Assembly (NCBI RefSeq): GCF_041379765.1
Contig: NZ_CP166919.1
Span: 2,728,001 to 2,792,000, forward strand
Reading direction: 5' to 3'
Length of the DNA: 64,000 nt
Source: Thalassotalea sp. Sam97
GTDB lineage: Bacteria > Pseudomonadota > Gammaproteobacteria > Enterobacterales > Alteromonadaceae
The stretch's first letter is position 1. Each line of letters begins with the position of its first letter. The notes under the pieces were generated by a model. That model saw only the letters and a program-made list of their open reading frames with translations. It was not told the DNA's origin and ran no database searches. The position numbers and the translations under genes were made by a program. Shown one piece after another: positions 26,101 to 35,300 of this stretch.

Positions 26101-26986
26101 GATTGGTGCGGTTGTTGGTGTGCAGCCGTTTGGTGGTCGTGGTCTATCTGGTACTGGCCCTAAAGCCGGTGGTCCAATGTACTTGACTCGCCTAGTTAAA
26201 CGCGCGGATGCCGTAACTGAATTCACTATGACTGATGACGAGAAGCAACAACTGATTAATCAGTTCAACGACTACTCGACCTCTGCCTGGAAGATCGGTG
26301 CTAAGTTACAAAATGCCAAAAATGATGAGTTAAAATGGCGTGATACCGCTTTAACCGTTCGCGTATCAGTGGTGCGTCAATTGCTAGCACAAATCGCTGG
26401 CAATAAAGTATTTATCTCGCAAGAAGATGAACTTGAGCAAGTCATTGAAACTGCTCGTCGTCAATTAAAGATGATTGAGAAAAAACTTGCCAAGCCGACC
26501 CAGCTACCAGGCCCAACAGGTGAGTCAAACACCTTATACCTAGAGCCTCGTGGCGTGTTAACTGTCGTTCGCGATCAAGACACGAGCTTTGCTTATTGGT
26601 TGTTATCAATTGTTTCGGCATTAGCTACAGGTAATAACGTCATCGCTATGGTTAATGAAGAATACTTAGATGAAGCAGAAGCCTGTGAACGCGTTCTTGC
26701 TGAGTTAGGTATTGTGTCAGGCATCTTCCAAGCGGTATCGTTAAATCATTTACCAACGGTATTAGAAAGCGACCACTTAGCAGGTGCTGTTGTAGCTCCT
26801 GAGTCTCGCTTAAAGCAATTGCTAAACGAGAAACTGGCAGCACGTCAAGGTGCTATTTTGCCTCTGATCACGGCAAGTGATTACGATAACTTGTTTGAGC
26901 GTTTAGTCACGGAAAAAACCATTACTATTGACACAACGGCAGCAGGTGGCAATGCCTCATTGATGACAATGGAAATGGCCGACTAG
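23189..26986 (+). CDS. putA: Bifunctional proline dehydrogenase / glutamate-semialdehyde dehydrogenase PutA
   Basis: Oxidises proline to glutamate in two coupled steps. The 1265-residue chain begins MLFNGTLTTDDPIRQKIRDA. It goes directly into the PutA helical arm, without the ribbon-helix-helix DNA-binding domain of E. coli PutA. The FAD-dependent proline dehydrogenase barrel covers about residues 180-480. The aldehyde dehydrogenase domain covers about 570-1030, with E781 in IAETGGQN and catalytic C815 in AGQRCSA. A C-terminal ALDH-like domain (about 1060-1250) follows, as in long PutA types. AGATAGG lies about ten bases before the ATG. Confidence 0.96.
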   Translation: MLFNGTLTTDDPIRQKIRDAYRANENDILEQLLPLAEIGANARSRVWEKARQMVVQIRKDQEGKGGVDALLNEFSLSTEEGVVLMCLAEALLRVPDKDTADKLIRDKLAEGDWSSHIGNSDSIFVNASSWGLLLTGKLVNYSDEKKAEQFGLLRKTVGRLGEPVIRKAVRYAMQIMGTQFVMGRTIDGAVERAVKTEAKGYTYSYDMLGEGARTMKDADRYLQSYVTAIHAIGKAAKGRGPQKSPGISIKLSAIHPRYEFTHRDRVIEELVPRLKDLALLAKSYNIGFTVDAEEADRLDISLDVIAAVFLDKDLDGWDGFGIALQAYQKRALFVLEWVREQTLTAGRQMMVRLVKGAYWDSEIKITQVEGFEDFPVFSRKPSTDVSYHACAKKLLEYRDTIYPQFATHNAYTVATILEMAGSNKEGFEFQRLHGMGESLYDQVVTGDRVPCRVYAPVGEHSDLLAYLVRRLLENGANSSFVNNIVDEKIPVESLLQDPVEEVRGWVNKYNPQIPQSIEIYGEERDNSKGIDLTNIDHITPMRDNLNAWFENAIKAEKIDGAEPVINPANHDEVIGYIKHADSQQMQQILADSQAAFASWSQVDVAERAEILLKTAVLLEEHMDEFIAMCIKEAGKIPADGVAEVREAVDFCRYYAARAKELMADDELQSRGVVLCISPWNFPLAIFLGQVAAAIVTGNTVVAKPAEQTSLVALRTIELMQQAGLPADVVIPVIARGSEVGANIVPDERVQAIMFTGSTATGTWISQKLAERQGEPVPLIAETGGQNCMIVDSTALPEQVVDDVVTSGFQSAGQRCSALRVLFLQEDIADKVIDMIKGAMQELHVGDPALLSTDVGPVIDEKAFNALNAHVDYLKDKATLHYQCSLPKLAHGHYFFAPRLYEISDLSVLKEEVFGPCVHIIRYKAQDLENVIDQVNGTGFGLTMGIHTRIEEKSEYLAQRSRAGNVYVNRNMIGAVVGVQPFGGRGLSGTGPKAGGPMYLTRLVKRADAVTEFTMTDDEKQQLINQFNDYSTSAWKIGAKLQNAKNDELKWRDTALTVRVSVVRQLLAQIAGNKVFISQEDELEQVIETARRQLKMIEKKLAKPTQLPGPTGESNTLYLEPRGVLTVVRDQDTSFAYWLLSIVSALATGNNVIAMVNEEYLDEAEACERVLAELGIVSGIFQAVSLNHLPTVLESDHLAGAVVAPESRLKQLLNEKLAARQGAILPLITASDYDNLFERLVTEKTITIDTTAAGGNASLMTMEMAD

Positions 26987-27005
26987 TTACCGTAACTCTA
27001 CTGAC

Positions 27006-27036
27006 AAAGGCGCTAAGCATTATGCTAGCGCCTTTT
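27006..27036 (+). terminator. putA terminator
   Basis: AAAGGCGCTA pairs with TAGCGCCTTT, continued by GCAT/ATGC across one bulged A, and is followed by TTTTTT. Rho-independent terminator. Confidence 0.85.
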
Positions 27037-27166
27037 TTGTCGCAATTGTCTCGTCCTGATATACGATGGTCTTCGCACTCTGTGATCGGGCCCCATTAAC
27101 AATAACAAGTAGCAAGCTATTCAAACGCTATCGCGATTTGTCGTGAAATGCATTAGACGCTTCATG

Positions 27167-27184
27167 CAAGGCATTAATGCCTTG
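27167..27184. repeat. Perfect 18-bp palindrome
   Basis: CAAGGCATTAATGCCTTG is a perfect inverted repeat with no loop, lying in the spacer between putA and fpr downstream of both genes. It is not followed by a T-tract. It could be a dimer-binding site, but its position behind both genes argues against an operator; its role is unknown. Confidence 0.4.
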
Positions 27185-27248
27185 ATGATAAACTCAATGA
27201 AAAGCGTAACCTTATTAAGACATTCATCAGCACAATTCACATCATTTT

Positions 27249-28031
27249 TTAGCGATCAAGAAATGCTTGTTCAGTGACATAATGACCTTGTTGTCTTGAC
27301 GTTGCCTTACTAAATCCAAACTGTTCAAGGATCTCAGTGGTATCGTTGAGCATATGCTGATTGCCACATAGCATAAACCGATCGTTATCCACATTTAGAG
27401 GCGCTAAGCCCGTTTGTTTGACGATAGTATGATTGAGTAACAAACTTGTTATGCGTTGCTGATGAGCCGCACCGGTAAACGCCTCTCGCGTTACGGTTGG
27501 GTAATAAATCAACTTATCCTTAACTAAGTCACCAAAATAAGGGTTGTTGGGTAATTCTGTGGTAATGCTATGTTGGTAAGCAAGCTCACTGGCATAACGG
27601 ACACTATGGACAACGATCACTTTATCGTACTTTTCATAAATACTGGGATCTTTAATGATGCCAATAAATGGTGCTAAACCGGTTCCCGTCGCCAGTAAAT
27701 ATAAATGTTTACCAACCAGCAAATTATCAACAACAAGTGTCCCCGCTGGCCGGGTAGAGAGTAGCAATTTATCCCCAACAGCGATATGTTGTAATTTTGA
27801 CGTTAACGCACCATTGGGTACTTTTATGCTAAAAAACTCAAGCTCATTTTCATAGTTGGCACTGGCAATACTGTACGCTCGCATCAAAGGCTTACCATCG
27901 ACCTCGAGACCAAGCATAACAAATTGGCCATTTTCAAATGTATAACTTGGTCGGCGAGTGGTTTTAATGCTAAAAAGCTTATCGTTCCAATGACGTACAT
28001 CTGTCACCGTCTCACAAATCGTATTCCGCAT
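27249..28031 (-). CDS. fpr: Ferredoxin/flavodoxin--NADP+ reductase
   Basis: A 260-residue FAD enzyme that moves electrons between NADPH and ferredoxin or flavodoxin. The FAD-binding RAYSIAS motif is at about residue 55, the NADP-binding LLATGTGLAPFIGI at about 112, and the C-terminal region has FMLCGNQHMLNDT and ends near aromatic-rich YVTEQAFLDR. Length and motifs match bacterial Fpr. It stands alone on the minus strand, downstream of ispB and separated by a terminator and a repeat element. Confidence 0.9.
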   Translation of the reverse strand: MRNTICETVTDVRHWNDKLFSIKTTRRPSYTFENGQFVMLGLEVDGKPLMRAYSIASANYENELEFFSIKVPNGALTSKLQHIAVGDKLLLSTRPAGTLVVDNLLVGKHLYLLATGTGLAPFIGIIKDPSIYEKYDKVIVVHSVRYASELAYQHSITTELPNNPYFGDLVKDKLIYYPTVTREAFTGAAHQQRITSLLLNHTIVKQTGLAPLNVDNDRFMLCGNQHMLNDTTEILEQFGFSKATSRQQGHYVTEQAFLDR

Positions 28032-28149
28032 CCTAGTCTCTTATTATTATGCTTTATTAAACCGTACCTATCACGATACTGCAGATAAGCGTATACAAAT
28101 GATAATAGCCACTATTTCGACGAAAACCAGCTGAAATTTATAACAAAGC

Positions 28150-28247
28150 TAATACCAATCACATTAAGTTATTGCTCACTCAGTGAGAATTTAAAGGCTT
28201 TTAAGCAAGGCTTTGATTGCAGAGAATGGTTAATGTGAGGGTAATAA
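28150..28247. repeat. MITE-like palindromic repeat, copy A
   Basis: An approximately 98-base element with imperfect inverted ends. The left arm is TAATACCAATCACATTAA (28150-28167) and the right arm, read inverted, also ends in TCACATTAA preceded by a TATTACCC-like stretch. An internal CTCACTCAGTGAG hairpin follows the left arm. A 21-base stretch at 28152-28172 recurs exactly, inverted, at 37026-37046. No coding capacity is present. It lies between the ispB terminator and the fpr gene. Confidence 0.6.
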
Positions 28248-28284
28248 AAAAGCCGCCTTAGTACGATGACTAACGCGGCTTTTT
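28246..28284 (-). terminator. ispB terminator
   Basis: On the minus strand AAAAAGCCGCGTTAGT pairs with ACTAAGGCGGCTTTTT across a six-base loop with one mismatch, and runs into TTTTTTATT. Rho-independent terminator, abutting the repeat element. Confidence 0.85.
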
Positions 28285-28299
28285 AATGGCTATCTCCGA

Positions 28300-29271
28300 T
28301 TACGCGTTACGATTGGCGCTGATATCGGCTAAAGCAATTAATGCTTGCTTGTATTCACTGTCTGGTAAGACAGCAAGAGCAGCAATGGCTTTTTCGGCCT
28401 CTTGCTCGGCTTGCTGTTGAGTAAAGGCCAACGCCCCTGTTTGTTGCATTGCCTCTAAAATAGGCTCCAGATTATCCATACCGTTACCTAATTCAATGGC
28501 ATCGCGGATCATTTTCGTTTGCTGCTCTGTACCATGACGCATGGCGTGTAATAAAGGTAAGGTAGGCTTACCTTCAGCAAGATCATCACCAACATTTTTG
28601 CCCATTTCTTGCGCTTGTGCAGTGTAATCCAGCAAATCATCAATAAGCTGAAATGCGGTGCCGACATGCATACCATAGGCTTTCATCGCCGCAACAATTT
28701 GCTCATCTTGCTCGGTGATGACTGCCGCTAAGCGCGTTGCTGCTTCAAAAAGCTTGGCTGTTTTACTGTAAATCACCTGCATATAACTATCGATGGTGGT
28801 GTCAGGATCATTGACGTTCATCAGCTGCAAGACTTCACCTTCAGCAATCACATTAGTGGCATTCGATAGCACCTTCATCACTTCCATGCTATCGAGACCA
28901 ACCATCATTTGAAACGAACGGGTATATAAGAAGTCACCGACTAACACGCTAGCACTATTGCCAAACATCGCGTTGGCGGTTTCCAAGCCTCTACGCATTG
29001 TTGACTCATCAACAACGTCATCATGTAACAAGGTTGCCGTATGAATAAATTCAATAATAGCAGCTAAGCTGATATGCTTTGCGCCTTGATATCCCATTGC
29101 TCTGGCTGCCAAGACGGTCATCAGCGGTCGCACGCGCTTTCCACCCGCATTAACAATGTACATGCCCAATTGATTAATTAGCGCCACATCGGACTCTAAT
29201 TGTTTGTAAATCAGCGCATTAACGTCGGCCATGTCCTTACTAGCCAATTTTTGGATATCGGTAATATTCAT
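28300..29271 (-). CDS. ispB: Octaprenyl diphosphate synthase IspB
   Basis: Makes the polyprenyl side chain of ubiquinone or menaquinone. The 323-residue trans-prenyltransferase has the first aspartate-rich motif DDVVD (84-88) preceded by HTATLLH, and the second DDLLD (211-215). GGKRVRP near residue 43 binds the homoallylic substrate. Length equals E. coli IspB. It is divergent from rplU, the arrangement conserved in E. coli and relatives. Confidence 0.95.
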   Translation of the reverse strand: MNITDIQKLASKDMADVNALIYKQLESDVALINQLGMYIVNAGGKRVRPLMTVLAARAMGYQGAKHISLAAIIEFIHTATLLHDDVVDESTMRRGLETANAMFGNSASVLVGDFLYTRSFQMMVGLDSMEVMKVLSNATNVIAEGEVLQLMNVNDPDTTIDSYMQVIYSKTAKLFEAATRLAAVITEQDEQIVAAMKAYGMHVGTAFQLIDDLLDYTAQAQEMGKNVGDDLAEGKPTLPLLHAMRHGTEQQTKMIRDAIELGNGMDNLEPILEAMQQTGALAFTQQQAEQEAEKAIAALAVLPDSEYKQALIALADISANRNA

Positions 29272-29574
29272 AATAATTCAGGTTTGATCCTCAGTGGATC
29301 CTCATATTTTGTTACTGCTTTAATACAAAAACATCGCACTAAGCAGTGATATATCTTGCTATAATTATGGCAGCAGATTTTACACGATTTTGCGCAAGAG
29401 CACAGTAAAGATATTGCAATTACGTGATTTTTCCTAGACTTACCTAGCACGTTTTATGAGTTAGTAGTCAGTTTAAATCATAGACACCAAGGTAGGTTTT
29501 TGGCAGGTTAGCGCCCTAATCGAAAACAAGCCTGACTTTTTGCTAAAAAATTCAGGAAATTTTATCGCTAAAGC
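29272..29574. other. Divergent ispB-rplU regulatory region
   Basis: About 300 bases with no gene. A minus-strand reading frame in it (29268-29450) has an implausible Cys-rich composition and no ribosome site. The region should hold the ispB promoter; the rplU promoter sits at its right end. Confidence 0.6.
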
Positions 29575-29603
29575 TTGCGTAACAAATAATCTTAGCGTAG
29601 AAT
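29575..29603 (+). promoter_or_regulatory. Sigma-70 promoter of rplU-rpmA
   Basis: A -35 element TTGCGT (29575-29580), a 17-base spacer and a -10 element TAGAAT (29598-29603), lying 60 bases before the rplU start. Spacing is ideal and both hexamers are close to consensus. Confidence 0.7.
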
Positions 29604-29663
29604 CCGCCACCTATTATTTTAATTTGTGCGCCTTTAAAGTTATGGCGCGTTTCGGAGTAGCAA

Positions 29664-29975
29664 ATGTACGCGGTATTCCAAAGCGGTGGTAAGCAACACC
29701 GTGTAAGCGAAGGTCAAGTGGTTCGCTTAGAAAAATTAGAGCAAGAAATCGGCTCATCTGTAGAATTTGATAATGTTTTAATGGTTGCTGATGGCGACGA
29801 CATCAAAGTAGGTGCTCCTTACGTTGATGGTGGTAAAGTTACAGCTGAAGTTGTAGCGCAAGGTCGTGGCGACAAAGTTAAAATCGTTAAGTTTAAACGT
29901 CGTAAGCATTCACGCAAGCAGCAAGGCCACCGTCAGTGGTACACTGAAGTGAAAATTACTGGTATCAACGGTTAA
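29664..29975 (+). CDS. rplU: 50S ribosomal protein L21
   Basis: A 103-residue ribosomal protein of the large subunit. It begins MYAVFQSGGKQHRVSEGQVV, with the basic segment VKFKRRKHSRKQQGHRQ toward the end, both standard for bacterial L21. GGAG is placed well before the ATG, and rpmA follows 15 bases later in the usual operon. Confidence 0.98.
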   Translation: MYAVFQSGGKQHRVSEGQVVRLEKLEQEIGSSVEFDNVLMVADGDDIKVGAPYVDGGKVTAEVVAQGRGDKVKIVKFKRRKHSRKQQGHRQWYTEVKITGING

Positions 29976-29990
29976 TAGGAGTAATTAACG

Positions 29991-30248
29991 ATGGCACATA
30001 AGAAGGCAGCAGGTAGTACTCGTAACGGTCGTGATTCAGAATCAAAACGCTTAGGTGTTAAGCGTTTCGGTGGTGAGTCTGTTCTAGCGGGTAACATTAT
30101 CGTTCGTCAACGTGGTACTAAATTCCACGCTGGTACAAACATGGGTATTGGTAAAGACCACACTTTATTTGCTTTAACTGACGGTAAAGTTCAGTTCGAA
30201 GTAAAAGGTCCTCAAAACCGTAAGTTTGTATCAATCATCGCTGAATAA
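29991..30248 (+). CDS. rpmA: 50S ribosomal protein L27
   Basis: An 85-residue protein beginning MAHKKAAGSTRNGRDSESKR, the flexible N-terminal tail that reaches the peptidyl-transferase centre. The core continues LGVKRFGGESVLAGNIIVRQ. Length matches bacterial L27. TAGGAG lies about 12 bases before the start, and a strong terminator follows. Confidence 0.98.
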   Translation: MAHKKAAGSTRNGRDSESKRLGVKRFGGESVLAGNIIVRQRGTKFHAGTNMGIGKDHTLFALTDGKVQFEVKGPQNRKFVSIIAE

Positions 30249-30270
30249 TAGCGATATCTGAGACAATCCG

Positions 30271-30300
30271 AAAAACCTCGCTTTCGCGAGGTTTTTTTTT
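30271..30300 (+). terminator. rplU-rpmA terminator
   Basis: An 11-bp stem AAAAACCTCGC with TTTC loop and a run of nine T. It ends the ribosomal-protein operon, so obg must be expressed from its own promoter or by read-through. Confidence 0.92.
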
Positions 30301-30365
30301 GAGCGTATCTTACTATTCTTCATGAAATATTATGTTTCGTGAAGAGAGTTATATATTTAAAAGGT

Positions 30366-30395
30366 TTGGGTTTATAATTAACCTCTACCTATAAT
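30366..30395 (+). promoter_or_regulatory. Sigma-70 promoter of obg
   Basis: A -35-like TTGGGT (30366-30371), 18-base spacer and perfect -10 TATAAT (30390-30395), 33 bases before the obg start and just after the upstream terminator. Confidence 0.6.
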
Positions 30396-30427
30396 CTGGT
30401 CAGTTTTTAGGAGCTGGTTACAAACTA

Positions 30428-31594
30428 ATGAAATTTGTTGATGAATCAGAAATCCGCGTTGAAGCGGGTGATGGCGGCAGTGGCTGTGTCAGTTTCCGTC
30501 GTGAAAAATACATCGAATATGGTGGCCCTGATGGTGGCGATGGCGGTGATGGTGGTGATGTTTACCTTATCGCTGACGAAAACCTAAATACCCTTATCGA
30601 TTACCGCTTTGAACGTTTTCATAAAGCCCAACGTGGTGAAAACGGTAAAGGTCGTAATATGACGGGTAAGCGAGGCCAAGACTGTACATTAAAAGTTCCT
30701 GTCGGTACCCGTGTTATTGATGTCGATACTGGTGAGCAAATTGGTGATTTAACCAAGCATAAGCAAAAGCTGATGGTAGCCAAAGGTGGCTGGCATGGTT
30801 TAGGTAATACTCGCTTTAAAAGCTCAACGAACCGTGCTCCACGACAAAAAACCTTAGGTACTCCTGGGGAAATACGCAATTTAAAGCTTGAATTAATGCT
30901 ACTTGCCGATGTCGGTCTTCTCGGCTTACCAAACGCCGGTAAATCAACATTAATTCGCAGCGTTTCTGCAGCTAAGCCAAAGGTCGCCGATTACCCGTTT
31001 ACAACCTTAGTGCCAAACCTTGGTGTGGTGCGTTTAAATCAGCAACGCAGTTTTGTCATTGCCGATATTCCAGGGCTAATCGAAGGCGCTTCTGAAGGTA
31101 CCGGTCTTGGTATTCGCTTCTTAAAGCACCTTGAACGTTGTCGTATTTTATTACATTTAGTTGACGTGTTACCGGCAGATCAAAGCGATCCAGCTGAAAA
31201 TGCGGCGACCATCGTTAATGAGTTAGAACAATACTCAGAAAAGCTCGCCTCTAAACCGCGCTGGTTGGTGTTTAACAAACTTGATTTGTTATTAGAAGAT
31301 GAAGCTGAAGAAGTCATGCAGCGCGTTATTGAGGCGCTAGACTGGCAAGGTGAAGTGCGCACGATTTCGGCGTTTAATCGTGAAGGTACCGAATCGCTAA
31401 CCCAAGACATCATGAACTTCCTTGAAACCCTTCCTTCGGTTGAGGAAGAAGTTGAACAAGATCAAGAAGATGTTGAATTCAAATGGGATGATTATCATAA
31501 AGATGCCATCGAGAATTACGATTACGATGACGATCTTGACGATGAAGAGTGGGATGAAGACGATTATGACGTGGACGTTGAATATCGTCGCTAA
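30428..31594 (+). CDS. obg: Obg GTPase (ribosome assembly, CgtA)
   Basis: An essential GTPase that binds the 50S subunit and links growth to ribosome assembly. The 388-residue protein has the glycine-rich Obg domain (about 1-158, MKFVDESEIRVEAGDGGSGC and GGPDGGDGGDGGD). The G domain follows, with GLPNAGKST near 166, the G3 motif DIPGLIEGA and NKLD. After about residue 340 comes an unusually acidic tail rich in Asp, Glu and Tyr, ending VEYRR. The nearest GGAG is 14 bases from the ATG, a long spacing. Confidence 0.96.
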   Translation: MKFVDESEIRVEAGDGGSGCVSFRREKYIEYGGPDGGDGGDGGDVYLIADENLNTLIDYRFERFHKAQRGENGKGRNMTGKRGQDCTLKVPVGTRVIDVDTGEQIGDLTKHKQKLMVAKGGWHGLGNTRFKSSTNRAPRQKTLGTPGEIRNLKLELMLLADVGLLGLPNAGKSTLIRSVSAAKPKVADYPFTTLVPNLGVVRLNQQRSFVIADIPGLIEGASEGTGLGIRFLKHLERCRILLHLVDVLPADQSDPAENAATIVNELEQYSEKLASKPRWLVFNKLDLLLEDEAEEVMQRVIEALDWQGEVRTISAFNREGTESLTQDIMNFLETLPSVEEEVEQDQEDVEFKWDDYHKDAIENYDYDDDLDDEEWDEDDYDVDVEYRR

Positions 31595-31623
31595 ATAACA
31601 CAAACCTCATTTATCCTGACAAT

Positions 31624-31661
31624 AAAGGCCTGAATATAGATAACTATACTCAGGCCTTTTT
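31624..31661 (+). terminator. obg terminator
   Basis: AAAGGCCTGA pairs with TCAGGCCTTT, with an inner TATAG/CTATA extension, and is followed by TTCTTT. Rho-independent terminator. Confidence 0.82.
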
Positions 31662-31769
31662 CTTTGGCACAATGACCGCCAAAATAACGATAGCCATCGC
31701 TATAGCAGCCTGTATATAAAAGCAATAGCTATGGTGACCGTTTGGCGTTAACAGAACTCAGAGATACCA

Positions 31770-32261
31770 ATGACTATTCTTTCTATGATCGTCGCCCATG
31801 CACACAACCGTGTTATTGGCAAAGACAATGACATGCCTTGGCACATGCCTGCAGATTTAAAGTACTTTAAACAAACCACAATGAAAAAACCGGTCATTAT
31901 GGGTCGTAAAACCTTTGAATCGATTGGTTTTCCATTGCCTGGGCGTCGCAATATTGTTATCAGCCGCGATGCACAATACCACGCCGAAGGTATTGAAACC
32001 GTCGCCAGTGTTGATGCAGCATTAGCGCTAGTGCAAGATGTTGAGGAAGTGATGGTGATTGGTGGTGGCAGCATTTACCAGCATTGCTTACCTGCCGCAG
32101 ATCGTTTGTATATCACCGAAATTGATTTAGACACTGACGGGGATACGTTTTTCCCTGACTATAACGCTAATGGTGAATGGGTTTGTGTAAATCAAGATCC
32201 ACACCCAGCTGATGACAAAAACCCGCATCCATACAACTTTAAGATCTATGAGCGCAAGTAA
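31770..32261 (+). CDS. folA: Dihydrofolate reductase
   Basis: Reduces dihydrofolate with NADPH to supply one-carbon carriers. The 163-residue protein begins MTILSMIVAHAHNRVIGKDN. DMPWHMPADLKYFKQTT carries the substrate-binding Pro-Trp and Asp/Glu region, PVIMGRKTFESIG the cofactor loop, and EVMVIGGGSIYQ the NADPH glycine motif. Length is normal for chromosomal FolA. The gene is monocistronic with a terminator behind it. Confidence 0.96.
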   Translation: MTILSMIVAHAHNRVIGKDNDMPWHMPADLKYFKQTTMKKPVIMGRKTFESIGFPLPGRRNIVISRDAQYHAEGIETVASVDAALALVQDVEEVMVIGGGSIYQHCLPAADRLYITEIDLDTDGDTFFPDYNANGEWVCVNQDPHPADDKNPHPYNFKIYERK

Positions 32262-32311
32262 CCACTTGCTTCACATCTGAGAAAAATATTTCAGGATGGG
32301 ACAGACCATAA

Positions 32312-32346
32312 AAAAGAGCGAACAACATTATGCTGTTCGCTCTTTT
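32312..32346. terminator. Bidirectional terminator between folA and RND permease genes
   Basis: A perfect 13-bp stem AAAAGAGCGAACA with its complement and a nine-base loop; A-rich on one side, T-rich on the other, so it functions for both convergent genes. Confidence 0.88.
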
Positions 32347-32361
32347 ATTAATAACAGACGC

Positions 32362-35300
32362 TTAATCAGAAACTGCTGTATTAGCGTCAGGATTGGCAAC
32401 CACTTGCTGTTTGTCACGACCCTTAAATAAGCCGCCGACTTTGCCCTTAATGTCTTCGACAATAATGTACAAACATGGGATCAGCATTAGCGTAACGACG
32501 GTAGCGAATAGTACACCAAAACCTAATGATACCGCCATTGGCACCACTAACTTCGCTTGCATGCTGGTTTCAAAGAACATGATAGGCGCTAAACCAATAA
32601 AAGTCGTCAGTGAGGTTAACAAAATAGCTCTAAAACGATAGCAACCGGCGTCAACCACCGCATCTTTCGCTCGCACACCTGCCTGTTTCGCTTTATTAAT
32701 GTAATCAATCATCACCAGCGAGTCATTGACCACAACACCTGCTGCTGCAATTAAGCCGAACATTGATAATGCCGATAAATCCATACCAAGTAACATGTGA
32801 CCACCCACAGCGCCAATAACACCAAATGGAATGACCGACATAATGATCAGTGGCTGTGAATAAGATTTTAATGGAATCGCTAACAAACTAAAGATAACCA
32901 ACAACGATACGATAAAATCGCGAGTTTGGGTGTTGGCACTATCAATTTCTTGCTGAATGCGTCCCGATAACTGGCTTTTTACCAATGGGTATTTTTGCAA
33001 TAGCGTTGGAATGTAGTTATCGCGAATGTCCTTGGCAATTTTAAACGGTTCAGCCTGCATCGCATCGACCTTGGCCCAGACATTAATGGTGCGATTACCG
33101 TTTTCTCTTCGAATTTGACTCACGCCATCGGTAACAATGATATTGGCCACTTCGGATAACGGGACCTCACCACCATTTGGTAATAGAATCATCACATCAT
33201 CAACATGGGCAATCGAGCTACGATCTTGCTCAGGGTAACGCACCATTACCTTGATCTCTTCACTGTTACGCAATATACGCTGCGCTTCAATACCATAAAA
33301 ACTATGACTGACCTGTGAAGCAACATCCGCTAAGGTCAAGCCTAGGGTATAGGCTAAAGGCTTAAGTTCGAACTGTACTTCTTTGGCGGTATTCATGCGT
33401 GAATCATTAACATCGCTCACGCCAACCAAGGAATTAAGCTTAGCTTTGAGTTCTTTTGATGCAGCTAACAGCTGTTGGTCATCACTGGCTTCTAATTTAA
33501 AGCTGATATCACCATCGTCTCGGTCGTTACCGAACAAGTTATCTTGGGTATCTAAGCTTTTCACGCCTGCAATCATTGGCATATTGGCACGCCAACGTTC
33601 AGCTATTTCAAAGGTATTTAGCGGACGTAGCTCTGGCTCAATCAGTTTCACCATCACTTGCGCACGGGTGCGACTGCGTAAGTCAACTTGCATGTCTGAA
33701 ATGACACGTGTGCCAAACTCTTGCTCAATTTGATCATCAACTTGATACAAAGAACGCTCAATGGCACGTGCAGCGTCTAGAGTTGCTTGTTCAGACGTGT
33801 CAAGGTTCATTTCTAAATTGATACGCGGAAAGTCATGAGGGACTTTGGGTTGACCAATAAAGCGCACTACACCACTTTCAAATAAACCGGCACAAATCAA
33901 GACCAGCGCCACGAACATACAGGTAACGGCGTAGCGATATTTTACCGCCGTAGTCAATGTATGTCGGTAACGGTTGTCAACAAAGCCTTTTAAGCCATTA
34001 TCAATCGCTAAACGCATACGTGCGAGAGGATTTTTCAGGTTCGGCTCGGTTACTTTCATTCTCGCTAAGTGAGCAGGCAAAATCAGCTTTGATTCGATTA
34101 ATGAGAATATTAAACATAGCACCACAACAAAGCCGATTGATTGACTCCATGCTGCGCCTTGACCATCACTTAATACCAATGGCATAAAGGCTGCAATGGT
34201 TGTTAACACACCAAATGTTGCAGGCATCGCTACACGTTTTACACCACGGATAACATTATCGACGCTATGACCTTTTTTCTCGATTTCAGCATGGGCACTC
34301 TCACCCATAACAATGGCATCATCAACAACGATACCGAGCACCAGAATAAAGGCGAATAAGGAGGTAATATTGATGGTGACGTCAATCATGCTCATAGGCA
34401 TTAGCAATAAGGTGCCTAAGAAACACACTGGTAGGCCCATCATCACCCAAAACGCTAAACGTACACGAAGGAATATGGCCAACATTAAGAACACCAACAC
34501 TGCGCCACTTAACAAGTTCGACATCATCATGTCCAAACGTTGCTCAAGATAGCCAGTCATATCAACCCAAGTTTCTAACTTTACCCCTTGAGGCAATTGA
34601 GTTTGCTTTCTTTCAACATAGCCCTTTATGACTTTAGCGACATCAGTAATTGACTGGTCGGCAGCAGCGCCTATAAAGAAGGTCACCGAGTTTTCACCAT
34701 TAAACTTGGAATATTGAATACCGTCTTCAAAGCCATCGTTGATGGTCGCCACTTCACCTAAGAAAACCGTACTGCCATCAGCTCGGCTGATCAGTGGCAG
34801 ATTTTCAAATTCATGGCCAATGTACGCTTGATTCTCAACACGTAAATTAATATAACCGTTTTCGGCTTTGATGGTACCCGCAGACATGTTGCGCGACCAG
34901 TTGCGCACAGCACTCGCTACTTGCGTAAACGATAAATCATACTCGCGTAATTTATCTTTGCTAACCTCAATGGCTATTTCATAATTTAAGCCACTGTAGT
35001 ATTCGGAAATATTGACCAGCGGTAACTGCTGAATTTCATCGTGGATCTTACGACCAAACTCTTTTAACTGCTTTTGTTCCATATCGCCATACAAGCTGAT
35101 GTACATAACCTCTTGGCGCATCTTTATGCGTTCTACCGTCGGCCGTTCCATGCCAGCCGGAAACGACGAGATAGAATCAATTTGCGATTTAACTTCTTCC
35201 AGCACAATCTGAGGGTCGTAACTATCGTCGACGCGGATAAAACCATAAGACGAATTACGTCCAGAATAGGTGATCATCCGCTCAATGCCTTGCACCGATT

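Noticed and set aside
29268..29450. Small minus-strand frame just before ispB
   Set aside because: Its Cys- and Lys-rich composition is unlike real proteins and it occupies the divergent promoter region.
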